Source: Taudactylus pleione
Taxonomy: Eukaryota; Chordata; Amphibia; Anura; Myobatrachidae
Assembly (NCBI GenBank): GCA_031769625.1
Contig: JAUIMM010000721.1
Location: 1,851,001-1,915,000 of the forward strand
Length of the DNA stretch: 64,000 bases
Direction of reading: 5' to 3'
Position 1 is the stretch's first letter, and each line of letters begins with the position of its first letter. The position numbers and the translations under genes are program-made. Below are positions 1 through 14,025 of the stretch, piece after piece. The notes under the pieces were generated by a model. That model saw nothing but the letters and a program-made list of their open reading frames with translations, did no database searches and was not told the DNA's origin.

Positions 1-3000
1 GTGTAATAGATGTGTATTATGGTCATGTACAGCGGTCAGGGCATGTTGGGGGTGTAGTGTCCTATGTCTGTATAGTGTGTAATAGATGTGTACAGCGGTC
101 AGGACATGTTGGGGGTGTAGTGTCCTATGTCTGTATACAGTGTAATAGATGTGTATTATGGTCATGTACAGCGGTCAGGACATGTTGGGGGTGTAGTGTC
201 CTATGTCTGTATACGGTGTAATAGATGTGTATTATGATCATGTACAGCGGTCAGGACATGTTGGGGGTGTAGTGTCCTATGTCTGTATACGGTGTAATAG
301 ATGTGTATTATGATCATGTACAGCGGTCAGGACATGTTGGAGGTGTAGTGTCCTATGTCTGTATACAGTGTAATAGATGTGTATTATGGTCATGTACAGC
401 GGTCAGGACATGTTGGGGGTGTAGTGTCCTATGTCTGTATACAGTGTAATAGATGTGTATTATGGTCATGTACAGTGGTCAGGACATGTTGGGGGTGTAG
501 TGTCCTATGTCTGTATACGGTGTAATAGATGTGTATTATGATCATGTACAGCGGTCAGGACATGTTGGGGGTGTAGTGTCCTATGTCTGTATACGGTGTA
601 ATAGATGTGTATTATGATCATGTACAGCGGTCAGGACATGTTGGAGGTGTAGTGTCCTATGTCTGTATACAGTGTAATAGATGTGTATTATGGTCATGTA
701 CAGCGGTCAGGACATGTTGGGGGGTGTAGTGTCCTATGTCTGTATACGGTGTAATAGATGTGTATTATGGTCATGTACAGCGGTCAGGACATGTTGGGGG
801 TGTAGTGTCCTATGTCTGTATACAGTGTAATAGATGTGTATTATGGTCATGTACAGTGGTCAGGACATGTTGGGGATGTAGTGTCCTATGTCTGTATACA
901 GTGTAATAGGTGTGTATTATGGTCATGTACAGTGGTCAGGACATGTTGGGGGTGTAGTGTCCTATGTCTGTATACGGTGTAATAGATGTGTATTATGATC
1001 ATGTACAGCGGTCAGGACATGTTGGGGGTGTAGTGTCCTATGTCTGTATACGGTGTAATAGATGTGTATTATGATCATGTACAGCGGTCAGGACATGTTG
1101 GGGGTGTAGTGTCCTATGTCTGTATACAGTGTAATAGATGTGTATTATGGTCATGTACAGCGGTCAGGACATGTTGGGGGTGTAGTGTCCTATGTCTGTA
1201 TACGGTGTAATAGATGTGTATTATGATCATGTACAGCGGTCAGGACATGTTGGGGGTGTAGTGTCCTATGTCTGTATACGGTGTAATAGATGTGTATTAT
1301 GATCATGTACAGCGGTCAGGACATGTTGGAGGTGTAGTGTCCTATGTCTGTATACAGTGTAATAGATGTGTATTATGGTCATGTACAGCGGTCAGGACAT
1401 GTTGGGGGGTGTAGTGTCCTATGTCTGTATACGGTGTAATAGATGTGTATTATGATCATGTACAGCGGTCAGGACATGTTGGGGGTGTAGTGTCCTATGT
1501 CTGTATACAGTGTAATAGATGTGTATTATGGTCATGTACAGCGGTCAGGACATGTTGGGGGTGTAGTGTCCTATGTCTGTATACAGTGTAATAGATGTGT
1601 ATTATGGTCATGTACAGCGGTCAGGACATGTTGGGGGTGTAGTGTCCTATGTCTGTATACAGTGTAATAGATGTGTATTATGGTCATGAACAGCGGTCAG
1701 GACATGTTGGGGGTGTAGTGTCCTATGTCTGTATACAGTGTAATAGATGTGTATTATGATCATGTACAGCGGTCAGGACATGTTGGGGGTGTAGTGTCCT
1801 ATGTCTGTATACGGTGTAATAGATGTGTATTATGGTCATGTACAGCGGTCAGGACATGTTGGGGGGTGTAGTGTCCTATGTCTGTATACGGTGTAATAGA
1901 TGTGTATTATGATCATGTACAGCGGTCAGGACATGTTGGGGGTGTAGTGTCCTATGTCTGTATACAGTGTAATAGATGTGTATTATGGTCATGTACAGCG
2001 GTCAGGACATGTTGGGGGTGTAGTGTCCTATGTCTGTATACAGTGTAATAGATGTGTATTATGGTCATGTACAGCGGTCAGGACATGTTGGGGGTGTAGT
2101 GTCCTATGTCTGTATACAGTGTAATAGATGTGTATTATGATCATGTACAGCGGTCAGGACATGTTGGGGGTGTAGTGTCCTATATCTGTATACAGTGTAA
2201 TAGATGTGTATTATGATCATGTACAGTGGTCAGGACATGTTGGGGTGTAGTGTCCTATGTCTGTATACAGTGTAATAGATGTGTATTATGGTCATGTACA
2301 GCGGTCAGGTCATGTTGGGGGTGTAGTGTCCTATGTCTGTATACAGTGTAATAGATGTGTATTATGATCATGTACAGTGGTCAGGACATGTTGGGGGTGT
2401 AGTGTCCTATGTCTGTATACAGTGTAATAGATGTGTATTATGGTCATGTACAGCGGTCAGGACATGTTGGGGGTGTAGTGTCCTATGTCTGTATACAGTG
2501 TAATAGATGTATTATGATCATGTACAGTGGTCAGGACATGTTGGGGGTGTAGTGTCCTATGTCTGTATACAGTATAATAGATCTGTATTATGGACATGTA
2601 CAGCGGTCAGGTCATGTTGGGGGTGTAGTGTCCTATGTCTGTATACAGTGTAATAGATGTGTATTATGGTCATGTACAGTGGTCAGGACATGTTGGGGGT
2701 GTAGTGTCCTATGTCTGTATACAGTGTAATAGATGTATTATGATCATGTACAGTGGTCAGGACATGTTGGGGGTGTAGTGTCCTATGTCTGTATACAGTG
2801 TAATAGATGTGTATTATGGTCATGTACAGCGGTCAGGTCATGTTGGGGGTGTAGTGTCCTATGTCTGTATACAGTGTAATAGATGTGTATTATGGTCATG
2901 TACAGTGGTCAGGACATGTTGGGGGTGTAGTGTCCTATGTCTGTATACAGTGTAATAGATGTGTATTATGGTCATGTACAGTGGTCAGGACATGTTGGGG

Positions 3001-6000
3001 GTGTAGTGTCCTATGTCTGTATACAGTGTAATAGATGTGTATTATGGTCATGTACAGCAGTCAGGACATGTTGGGGATGTAGTATCCTATGTCTGTATAC
3101 AGTGTAATAGATGTGTATTATGGTCATGTACAGTGGTCAGGACATGTTGGGGGTGTAGTGTCCTATGTCTGTATACAGTGTAATAGATGTGTATTATGGT
3201 CATGTACAGTGGTCAGGACATGTTGGGGGTGTAGTGTCCTATGTCTGTATACAGTGTAATAGATGTGTATAATGGTCATGTACAGTGGTCAGGACATGTT
3301 GGGGGTGTAGTGTCCTATGTCTGTATACAGTGTAATAGATGTGTATTATGGTCATGTACAGCGGTCAGGACATGTTGGGGGTGTAGTGTCCTATGTCTGT
3401 ATACGGTGTAATAGATGTGTATTATGGTCATGTACAGTGGTCAGGACATGTTGGGGGTGTAGTGTCCTATGTCTGTATACAGTGTAATAGATGTGTATTA
3501 TGGTCATGTACAGCAGTCAGGACATGTTGGGGATGTAGTATCCTATGTCTGTATACAGTGTAATAGATGTGTATTATGGTCATGTACAGTGGTCAGGACA
3601 TGTTGGAGGTGTAGTATCCTATGTCTGTATACAGTGTAATAGATGTGTATAATGGTCATGTACAGTGGTCAGGACATGTTGGGGGTGTAGTGTCCTATGT
3701 CTGTATACGGTGTAATAGATGTGTATTATGGTCATGTACAGCGGTCAGGTCATGTTGGGGGTGTAGTGTCCTATGTCTGTATACATGTAATAGATGTGTA
3801 TTATGATCATGTACAGGGGTCAGGACATGTTGGGGGTGTAGTGTCCTATGTCTGTATACAGTGTAATAGATGTGTATTATGATCATGTACAGCGGTCAGG
3901 TCATGTTGGGGGTGTAGTGTCCTATGTCTGTATACAGTGTAATAGATGTGTATTATGGTCATGTACAGCGGTCAGGTCATGTTGGGGGTGTAGTGTCCTA
4001 TGTCTGTATACATGTAATAGATGTGTATTATGATCATGTACAGGGGTCAGGACATGTTGGGGGTGTAGTGTCCTATGTCTGTATACAGTGTAATAGATGT
4101 GTATTATGATCATGTACAGCGGTCAGGACATGTTGGGGGTGTAGTGTCCTATGTCTGTATACAGTGTAATAGATGTGTAGTATGGTCATGTACAGCGGTC
4201 AGGACATGTTGGGGGTGTAGTGTCCTATGTCTGTATACAGTGTAATAGATGTGTATTATAGTCATGTACAGTGGTCAGGACATGTTGGGGGTGTAGTGTC
4301 CTATGTCTGTATACAGTGTAATAGATGTGTATTATGGTCATGTACAGTGGTCAGGACATGTTGGGGGTGTAGTGTCCTATGTCTGTATACAGTGTAATAG
4401 ATGTGTATTATAGTCATGTACAGTGGTCAGGACATGTTGGGGGTGTAGTGTCCTATGTCTGTATACAGTGTAATAGATGTGTATTATGGTCATGTACAGT
4501 GGTCAGGTCATGTTGGGGGTGTAGTGTCCTATGTCTGTATACAGTGTAATAGATGTGTATTATGATCATGTACAGCGGTCAGGACATGTTGGGGGTGTAG
4601 TGTCCTATGTCTGTATACAGTGTAATAGATGTGTATTATGGTCATGTACAGCGGTCAGGACATGTTGGGGGTGTAGTGTCCTATGTCTGTATATAGTGTA
4701 ATAGATGTGTATTATGGTCATGTACAGCGGTCAGGACATGTTGGGGGTGTAGTGTCCTATGTCTGTATACAGTGTAATAGATGTGTATTATGATCATGTA
4801 CAGCAGTCAGGACATGTTGGGGGTGTAGTGTCCTATGTCTGTATACAGTGTAATAGATGTGTATTATGGTCATGTACAGCGGTCAGGACATGTTGGGGGT
4901 GTAGTGTCCTATGTCTGTATACAGTGTAATAGATGTGTATTATGGTCATGTACAGTGGTCAGGACATGTTGGGGGTGTAGTGTCCTATGTCTGTATACGG
5001 TGTAATAGATGTGTATTATGGATCATGTACAGCGGTCAGGACATGTTGGGGGTGTAGTGTCCTATGTCTGTATACAGTGTAATAGATGTGTATTATGATC
5101 ATGTACAGTGGTCAGGACATGTTGGGGGTGTAGTGTCCTATGTCTGTATACAGTGTAATAGATGTGTATTATGGTCATGTACAGCGGTCAGGACATGTTG
5201 GGGGTGTAGTGTCCTATGTCTGTATACAGTGTAATAGATGTGTAGTATGATCATGTACAGTGGTCAGGACATGTTGGGGGTGTAGTGTCCTATGTCTGTA
5301 TACAGTGTAATAGATGTGTATTATGGTCATGTACAGCGGTCAGGACATGTTGGGGGTGTAGTGTCCTATGTCTGTATACAGTGTAATAGATGTGTTGTAT
5401 GATCATGTACAGTGGTCAGGACATGTTGGGGGTGTAGTGTCCTATGTCTGTATACAGTGTAATAGATGTGTATTATGGTCATGTACAGCGGTCAGGACAT
5501 GTTGGGGGTGTAGTGTCCTATGTCTGTATACAGTGTAATAGATGTGTATTATGGTCATGTACAGCGGTCAGGACATGTTGGGGGTGTAGTGTCCTATGTC
5601 TGTATACAGTGTAATAGATGTGTAGTATGACCATGTACAGGGGTCAGGACATGTTGGGGGTGTAGTGTCCTATGTCTGTATACAGTGTAATAGATGTGTA
5701 TTATGGTCATGTACAGCGGTCAGGACATGTTGGGGGTGTAGTGTCCTATGTCTGTATACAGTGTAATAGATGTGTATTATGATCATGTACAGCGGTCAGG
5801 TCATGTTGGGGGTGTAGTGTCCTATGTCTGTATACAGTGTAATAGATGTGTATTATGGTCATGTACAGCGGTCAGGACATGTTGGGGGTGTAGTGTCCTA
5901 TGTCTGTATACAGTGTAATAGATGTGTAGTATGACCATGTACAGGGGTCAGGACATGTTGGGGGTGTAGTGTCCTATGTCTGTATAGAGTGTAATAGATG

Positions 6001-9000
6001 TGTATTATGGTCATGTACAGCAGTCAGGACATGTTGGGGGTGTAGTGTCCTATGTCTGTATACAGTGTAATAGATGTGTATTATGGTCATGTACAGCGGT
6101 CAGGACATGTTGGGGGTGTAGTGTCCTATGTCTGTATACAGTGTAATAGATGTGTATTATGATCATGTACAGTGGTCAGGACATGTTGGGGGTGTAGTGT
6201 CCTATGTCTGTATACAGTGTAATAGATGTGTATTATGATCATGTACAGGGGTCAGGACATGTTGGGGGTGTAGTGTCCTATGTCTGTATACAGTGTAATA
6301 GATGTGTAGTATGATCATGTACAGTGGTCAGGACATGTTGGGGGTGTAGTGTCCTATGTCTGTATACAGTGTAATAGATGTGTATTATGGTCATGTACAG
6401 TGGTCAGGACATGTTGGGGGTGTAGTGTCCTATGTCTGTATACGGTGTAATAGATGTGTATTATGATCATGTACAGCGGTCAGGACATGTTGGGGGTGTA
6501 GTGTCCTATGTCTGTATACAGTGTAATAGATGTGTATTATGGTCATGTACAGTGGTCAGGACATGTTGGGGGTGTAGTGTCCTATGTCTGTATACAGTGT
6601 AATAGATGTGTATTATGGTCATGTACAGTGGTCAGGACATGTTGGGAATGTAGTGTCCTATGTCTGTATACAGTGTAATAGATGTGTATTATGATCATGT
6701 ACAGCGGTCAGGACATGTTGGGGGTGTAGTGTCCTATGTCTGTATACAGTGTAATAGATGTGTATTATGGTCATGTACAGTGGTCAGGACATGTTGGGGG
6801 TGTAGTGTCCTGTGTCTGTATACAGTGTAATAGATGTGTATTATGATCATGTACAGCGGTCAGGACATGTTGGGGGTGTAGTGTCCTATGTCTGTATACA
6901 GTGTAATAGATGTGTATTATGGTCATGTACAGCGGTCAGGACATGTTGGGGTGTAGTGTCCTATGTCTGTATACAGTGTAATAGATGTGTATTATGATCA
7001 TGTACAGCGGTCAGGACATGTTGGGGGTGTAGTGTCCTATGTCTGTATAGAGTGTAATAGATGTGTATTATGGTCATGTACAGTGGTCAGGACATGTTGG
7101 GGGTGTAGTGTCCTATGTCTGTATACAGTGTAATAGATGTGTATTATGGTCATGTACAGCGGTCAGGACATGTTGGGGGGTGTAGTGTCCTATGTCTGTA
7201 TACAGTGTAATAGATGTGTAGTATAATCATGTACAGTGGTCAGGACATGTTGGGGGTGTAGTGTCCTATGTCTGTATACAGTGTAATAGATGTGTATTAT
7301 GGTCATGTACAGTGGTCAGGACATGTTGGGGGTGTAGTGTCCTATGTCTGTATACAGTGTAATAGATGTGTATTATGGTCATGTACAGCGGTCAGGACAT
7401 GTTGGGGGTGTAGTGTCCTATGTCTGTATACGGTGTAATAGATGTGTATTATGACCATGTACAGCGGTCAGGACATGTTGGGGGTGTAGTGTCCTATGTC
7501 TGTATACAGTGTAATAGATGTGTATTATGGTCATGTACAGCGGTCAGGACATGTTGGGGGTGTAGTGTCCTATGTCTGTATACAGTGTAATAGATGTGTA
7601 TTATGGTCATGTACAGCGGTCAGGACATGTTGGGGGTGTAGTGTCCTATGTCTGTATACAGTGTAATAGATGTGTATTATGATCATGTACAGTGGTCAGG
7701 ACATGTTGGGGGTGTAGTGTCCTATGTCTGTATACAGTGTAATAGATGTGTATTATGGTCATGTACAGCGGTCAGGACATGTTGGGGGTGTAGTGTCCTA
7801 TGTCTGTATACAGTGTAATAGATGTGTATTATGATCATGTACAGCGGTCAGGACATGTTGGGGGTGTAGTGTCCTATGTCTGTATACAGTGTAATAGATG
7901 TGTATTATGGTCATGTACAGCGGTCAGGACATGTTGGGGTGTAGTGTCCTATGTCTGTATAGAGTGTAATAGATGTGTATTATGGATCATGTACAGCGGT
8001 CAGGACATGTTGGGGGTGTAGTGTCCTATGTCTGTATACAGTGTAATAGATGTGTATTATGATCATGTACAGCGGTCAGGACATGTTGGGGTGTAGTGTC
8101 CTATGTCTGTATGCAGTGTAATAGATGTGTATTATGGTCATGTACAGCGGTCAGGACATGTTGGGGGTGTAGTGTCCTATGTCTGTATACAGTGTAATAG
8201 ATGTGTATTATGGTCATGTACAGTGGTCAGGACATGTTGGGGGTGTAGTGTCCTATGTCTGTATACAGTGTAATAGATGTGTATTATGATCATGTACAGT
8301 GGTCAGGACATGTTGGGGGTGTAGTGTCCTATGTCTGTATACAGTGTAATAGATGTGTATTATGATCATGTACAGGGGTCAGGACATGTTGGGGGTGTAG
8401 TGTCCTATGTCTGTATACAGTGTAATAGATGTGTATTATGGTCATGTACAGCGGTCAGGACATGTTGGGGGTGTAGTGTCCTATGTCTGTATACAGTGTA
8501 ATAGATGTGTATTATGATCATGTACAGCGGTCAGGACATGTTGGGGTGTAGTGTCCTATGTCTGTATACAGTATAATAGATCTGTATTATGGACATGTAC
8601 AGTGGTCAGGACATGTTGGGGGTGTAGTGTCCTATGTCTGTATACGGTGTAATAGATGTGTATTATGATCATGTACAGCGGTCAGGACATGTTGGGGGTG
8701 TAGTGTCCTATGTCTGTATACAGTGTAATAGATGTGTATTATGATCATGTACAGCGGTCAGGACATGTTGGGGTGTAGTGTCCTATGTCTGTATACGGTG
8801 TAATAGATGTATTATGGTCATGTACAGCAGTCAGGACATGTTGGGGGTGTAGTGTCCTATGTCTGTATACGGTGTAATAGATGTGTATTATGATCATGTA
8901 CAGCGGTCAGGACATGTTGGGGGTGTAGTGTCCTATGTCTGTATACGGTGTAATAGATGTGTATTATGGTCATGTACAGTGGTCAGGACATGTTGGGGGT

Positions 9001-12000
9001 GTAGTGTCCTATGTCTGTATACAGTGTAATAGATGTGTATTATGATCATGTACAGTGGTCAGGACATGTTGGGGGTGTAGTGTCCTATGTCTGTATACAG
9101 TGTAATAGATGTGTATTATGGTCATGTACAGCGGTCAGGACATGTTGGGGGTGTAGTGTCCTATGTCTGTATACAGTGTAATAGATGTGTATTATGGTCA
9201 TGTACAGAGGTCAGGTCATGTTGGGGGTGTAGTGTCCTATGTCTGTATACAGTGTAGTAGATGTGTATTATGGTCATGTACACTGTCAGGTCATGTTGGG
9301 GGTGTAGTGTCCTATGTCTGTATACAGTGTAATAGATGTGTATTATGATCATGTACAGCGGTCAGGACATGTTGGGGGTGTAGTGTCCTATGTCTGTATA
9401 CGGTGTAATAGATGTGTATTATGACCATGTACAGCAGTCAGGACATGTTGGGGGTGTAGTGTCCTATGTCTGTATACAGTGTAATAGATGTGTATTATGG
9501 TCATGTACAGCGGTCAGGACATGTTGGGGGTGTAGTGTCCTATGTCTGTATACAGTGTAATAGATGTGTATTATGATCATGTACAGTGGTCAGGACATGT
9601 TGGGGGTGTAGTGTCCTATGTCTGTATACAGTGTAATAGATGTGTATTATGGTCATGTACAGCGGTCAGGACATGTTGGGGGTGTAGTGTCCTATGTCTG
9701 TATACAGTGTAATAGATGTGTATTATGGTCATGTACAGTGGTCAGGACATGTTGGGGGTGTAGTGTCCTATGTCTGTATACGGTGTAATAGATGTGTATT
9801 ATGATCATGTACAGCGGTCAGGACATGTTGGGGGTGTAGTGTCCTATGTCTGTATACAGTGTAATAGATGTGTATTATGATCATGTACAGTGGTCAGGAC
9901 ATGTTGGGGGTGTAGTGTCCTATGTCTGTATACAGTGTAATAGATGTGTATTATGGTCATGTACAGCGGTCAGGACATGTTGGGGGTGTAGTGTCCTATG
10001 TCTGTATACAGTGTAATAGATGTGTATTATGGTCATGTACAGTGGTCAGGACATGTTGGGGGTGTAGTGTCCTATGTCTGTATACAGTGTAATAGATGTG
10101 TATTATGATCATGTACAGTGGTCAGGACATGTTGGGGATGTAGTATCCTATGTCTGTATACAGTGTAATAGATGTGTATTATGATCATGTACAGCAGTCA
10201 GGACATGTTGGGGGTGTAGTGTCCTATGTCTGTATACAGTGTAATAGATGTGTATTATGGTCATGTACAGCGGTCAGGACATGTTGGGGGTGTAGTGTCC
10301 TATGTCTGTATACGGTGTAATAGATGTGTATTATGATCATGTACAGCGGTCAGGACATGTTGGGGGTGTAGTGTCCTATGTCTGTATACAGTGTAATAGA
10401 TGTGTAATATGATCATGTACAGTGGTCAGGACATGTTGGGGGTGTAGTGTCCTATGTCTGTATACAGTGTAATAGATGTGTAGTATGGTCATGTACAGCG
10501 GTCAGGTCATGTTGGGGGTGTAGTGTCCTATGTCTGTATACAGTGTAATAGATGTGTATTATGACCATGTACAGTGGTCAGGTCATGTTGGGGGTGTAGT
10601 GTCCTATGTCTGTATACAGTGTAATAGATGTGTATTATGATCATGTACAGCGGTCAGGACATGTTGGGGGTGTAGTGTCCTATGTCTGTATACAGTGTAA
10701 TAGATGTGTATTATGGTCATGTACAGCGGTCAGGACATGTTGGGGGTGTAGTGTCCTATGTCTGTATACGGTGTAATAGATGTGTATTATGACCATGTAC
10801 AGCAGTCAGGACATGTTGGGGGTGTAGTGTCCTATGTCTGTATACAGTGTAATAGATGTGTATTATGGTCATGTACAGCGGTCAGGACATGTTGGGGGTG
10901 TAGTGTCCTATGTCTGTATACAGTGTAATAGATGTGTATTATGGTCATGTACAGCGGTCAGGACATGTTGGGGGTGTAGTGACCTATGTCTGTATACGGT
11001 GTAATAAATGTGTATTATGGTCATGTACAGCGGTCAGGACATGTTGGGGGTGTAGTGTCCTATGTCTGTATACAGTGTTATAGATGTGTATTATGGTCAT
11101 GTACAGCGGTCAGGACATGTTGGGGGTGTAGTGTCCTATGTCTGTATACGGTGTAATAGATGTGTATTATGGTCATGTACAGCGGTCAGGACATGTTGGG
11201 GGTGTAGTATCCTATGTCTGTATACAGTGTAATAGATGTGTATTATGGTCATGTACAGCGGTCAGGACATGTTGGGGGTGTAGTATCCTATGTCTGTATA
11301 CAGTGTAATAGATGTGTATTATGGTCATGTACAGCGGTCAGGACATGTTGGGGGTGTAGTATCCTATGTCTGTATACAGTGTAATAGATGTGTATTATGA
11401 TCATGTACAGCGGTCAGGACATGTTGGGGGTGTAGTGTCCTATGTCTGTATACAGTGTAATAGATGTATTATGATCATGTACAGCGGTCAGGTCATGTTG
11501 GGGGTGTAGTGTCCTATGTCTGTATACAATGTAATAGATGTGTATTATGGTCATGTACAGCGGTCAGGACATGTTGGGGGTGTAGTGTCCTATGTCTGTA
11601 TACAGTGTAATAGATGTGTATTATGGTCATGTACAGTGGTCAGGACATGTTGGGGGTGTAGTGTCCTATGTCTGTATACAGTGTAATAGATGTGTATTAT
11701 GACCATGTACAGCAGTCAGGACATGTTGGGGGTGTAGTGTCCTATGTCTGTATACAGTGTAATAGATGTGTATTATGGTCATGTACAGCGGTCAGGACAT
11801 GTTGGGGGTGTAGTGTCCTATGTCTGTATACAGTGTAATAGATGTGTATTATGGTCATGTACAGCGGTCAGGACATGTTGGGGATGTAGTATCCTATGTC
11901 TGTATACGGTGTAATAGATGTGTATTATGATCATGTACAGTGGTCAGGACATGTTGGGGGTGTAGTGTCCTATGTCTGTATACGGTGTAATAGATGTGTA

Positions 12001-13458
12001 TTATGATCATGTACAGTGGTCAGGACATGTTGGGGGTGTAGTGTCCTATGTCTGTATACGGTGTAATAGATGTGTATTATGATCATGTACAGCGGTCAGG
12101 ACATGTTGGGGATGTAGTATCCTATGTCTGTATACAGTGTAATAGATGTGTATTATGATCATGTACAGTGGTCAGGACATGTTGGGGGTGTAGTGTCCTA
12201 TGTCTGTATACGGTGTAATAGTTGTGTATTATGATCATGTACAGAGGTCAGGACATGTTGGGGGTGTAGTGTCCTATGTCTGTATACAGTGTAATAGATG
12301 TGTATTATGATCATGTACAGCGGTCAGGACATGTTGGGGGTGTAGTGTCCTATGTCTGTATACGGTGTAATAGTTGTGTATTATGATCATGTACAGTGGT
12401 CAGGACATGTTGGGGGTGTAGTGTCCTATGTCTGTATACAGTGTAATAGATGTGTATTATGGTCATGTACAGTGGTCAGGACATGTTGGGGGTGTAGTGT
12501 CCTATGTCTGTATACAGTGTAATAGATGTGTATTATGGTCATGTACAGCGGTCAGGACATGTTGGGGGTGTAGTGTCCTATGTCTGTATACGGTGTAATA
12601 GATGTATTATGGTCATGTACAGCGGTCAGGACATGTTGGGGGTGTAGTATCCTATGTCTGTATACAGTGTAATAGATGTGTATTATGATCATGTACAGCG
12701 GTCAGGACATGTTGGGGGTGTAGTGTCCTATGTCTGTATACAGTGTAATAGATGTGTATTATGGTCATGTACAGCGGTCAGGTCATGTTGGGGGTGTAGT
12801 GTCCTATGTCTGTATACAGTGTAATAGATGTGTATTATGATCATGTACAGCGGTCAGGACATGTTGGGGGTGTAGTGTCCTATGTCTGTATACAGTGTAA
12901 TAGATGTATATTATGATCATGTACAGCGGTCAGGACATGTTGGGGGTGTAGTGTCCTATGTCTGTATACAGTGTAATAGATGTACATTATGGTCATGTAC
13001 AGTGGTCAGGACATGTTGGGGGTGTAGTGTCCTATGTCTGTATACAGTGTAATAGATGTGTATTATGGTCATGTACAGCGGTCAGGACATGTTGGGGATG
13101 TAGTGTCCTATGTCTGTATACAGTGTAATAGATGTGTATTATGGTCATGTACAGTGGTCAGGACATGTTGGGGGTGTAGTATCCTATGTCTGTATACAGT
13201 GTAATAGATGTGTATTATGATCATGTACAGCGGTCAGGACATGTTGGGGGTGTAGTGTCCTATGTCTGTATACAGTGTAATAGATGTGTATTATGATCAT
13301 GTACAGTGGTCAGGACATGTTGGGGGTGTAGTGTCCTATGTCTGTATACAGTGTAATAGATGTGTAGTATGATCATGTACAGCGGTCAGGACATGTTGGG
13401 GATGTAGTGTCCTATGTCTGTATACAGTATAATAGATGTAATAGATGTGTATTATGGT
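1..13458 (+). repeat. 76-bp minisatellite array, about 177 units, open at left edge
   Basis: Head-to-tail copies of a 76-bp unit run from base 1 to about 13458. Landmarks in each unit are TGTAATAGATGTGTATTATG, then TCATGTACAG, then GTCAGGACATGTTGGGGG, then TGTAGTGTCCTATGTCTG and the 10-bp palindrome CTGTATACAG. Common variants are GGTCATG versus GATCATG, CAGCGG versus CAGTGG, AGGACATG versus AGGTCATG, and G-run changes of one base. A few units lack 2 bp (for example around 2510 and 11462). The unit is not a multiple of three, so frames rotate and open frames stay under about 75 codons; none looks coding. The array begins before the window, so its true size is unknown. Its right end is about 16 bp from the splice donor of the exon at 13475-13574, so it occupies the start of that intron. 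Confidence 0.97.
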
Positions 13459-13468
13459 AATATATATA

Positions 13469-13474
13469 ACTTAC
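13469..13474 (-). other. 5' splice site (donor) of the FAM219A exon
   Basis: On the minus strand the exon ends CTAG and the intron begins GTAAGT, a full consensus donor. The next intron bases are an AT run (TATATATATT), and within about 16 bp of the donor the sequence becomes the 76-bp minisatellite. Confidence 0.85.
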
Positions 13475-13574
13475 CTAGCTTGACTTGTAGTGGAGAAGGT
13501 TTATAATTCATTGACACCGTCTCCCCCTCTCTGATGTCGCAGTCTCCATCTGAGATTGCTGCTGCCGCAGGGTC
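13475..13574 (-). CDS. FAM219A: Internal coding exon of FAM219A (partial gene)
   Basis: On the minus strand this 100-bp block lies between a pyrimidine-rich acceptor ending TTGTCCCACAG and a donor reading CTAG|GTAAGT. It has one open frame, starting at its first base and leaving one base (G) for the next codon. The peptide begins DPAAAAISDGDCDIREGE, continues through TVSMNYKPSPLQVKL, and the leftover G fits a following Glu. From memory this matches the N-terminal part of vertebrate FAM219A (C9orf25), where the same region also ends PSPLQVKLE; the paralogue FAM219B fits much less well. FAM219A is a small conserved protein of about 180 residues with no established biochemical function that I know of. 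The exon has no start or stop codon. The first coding exon should lie at higher coordinates and later exons below base 1; I found neither. Too short to be seen as an ordinary open reading frame. Confidence 0.85.
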
Positions 13575-13600
13575 CTGTGGGACAAGGAGAAATGTCAGAT
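13575..13600 (-). other. 3' splice site (acceptor) and polypyrimidine tract of the FAM219A exon
   Basis: Minus-strand intron sequence ends with TTTCTCCTTGTCCCACAG immediately before GACCCTGCG of the exon. The pyrimidine-rich stretch followed by CAG is a standard acceptor. The intron is inserted in phase 0 at this end. Confidence 0.82.
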
Positions 13601-14025
13601 TACAGTTATATAGCCTCCGTCACAGTGCACACAAATAAGAACATTATTTTTATTATTATTGGTTTGAGCACACTGAGTATGTTACACCTCCCTCTTTGGA
13701 CTGTTCCGTAAGCGCCTGAGCAGGTGAGTTGCGGAGCCGTTCGCACTACTGGGGACAAGCAGAGCAACTTACATATTGAGGGGCTCACCCTAGAAAATGT
13801 GCGCAGAGCGACTCGCCCAGTAATGCTTGTACTAATAGGCGCATTAATAATGAGAGGCCGGATGTGGCCGCGCCATATTCATCAAACTGAAAGATTTTAG
13901 GTGTTTGCGTATCGGAGCAAACGTCATCATTACATGTCGTCATTTCCCGATGGCCCACTCCTTATGTGAAGGAGCTTTGGGGTTCGAGGTGGGATTTAAA
14001 TGGACCCAGATAATGAATTGGCCCC
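13601..14025. other. Single-copy intron sequence, no gene seen
   Basis: About 425 bp of non-repetitive sequence upstream (minus strand) of the exon. Short open frames here have no recognisable protein similarity and no splice context. I see nothing functional in it. Confidence 0.5.

Noticed and set aside
1..13458. CRISPR array
   Set aside because: The repeats are contiguous with no unique spacers, the unit is 76 bp and no cas-like genes exist; the DNA is vertebrate.
1..13458. p53 half-site-like GGACATGTTG in every 76-bp unit
   Set aside because: It fits RRRCWWGYYY at 9 of 10 positions, but the last base is wrong and half-sites are 76 bp apart, too far for a full site. Interesting only if binding were shown.
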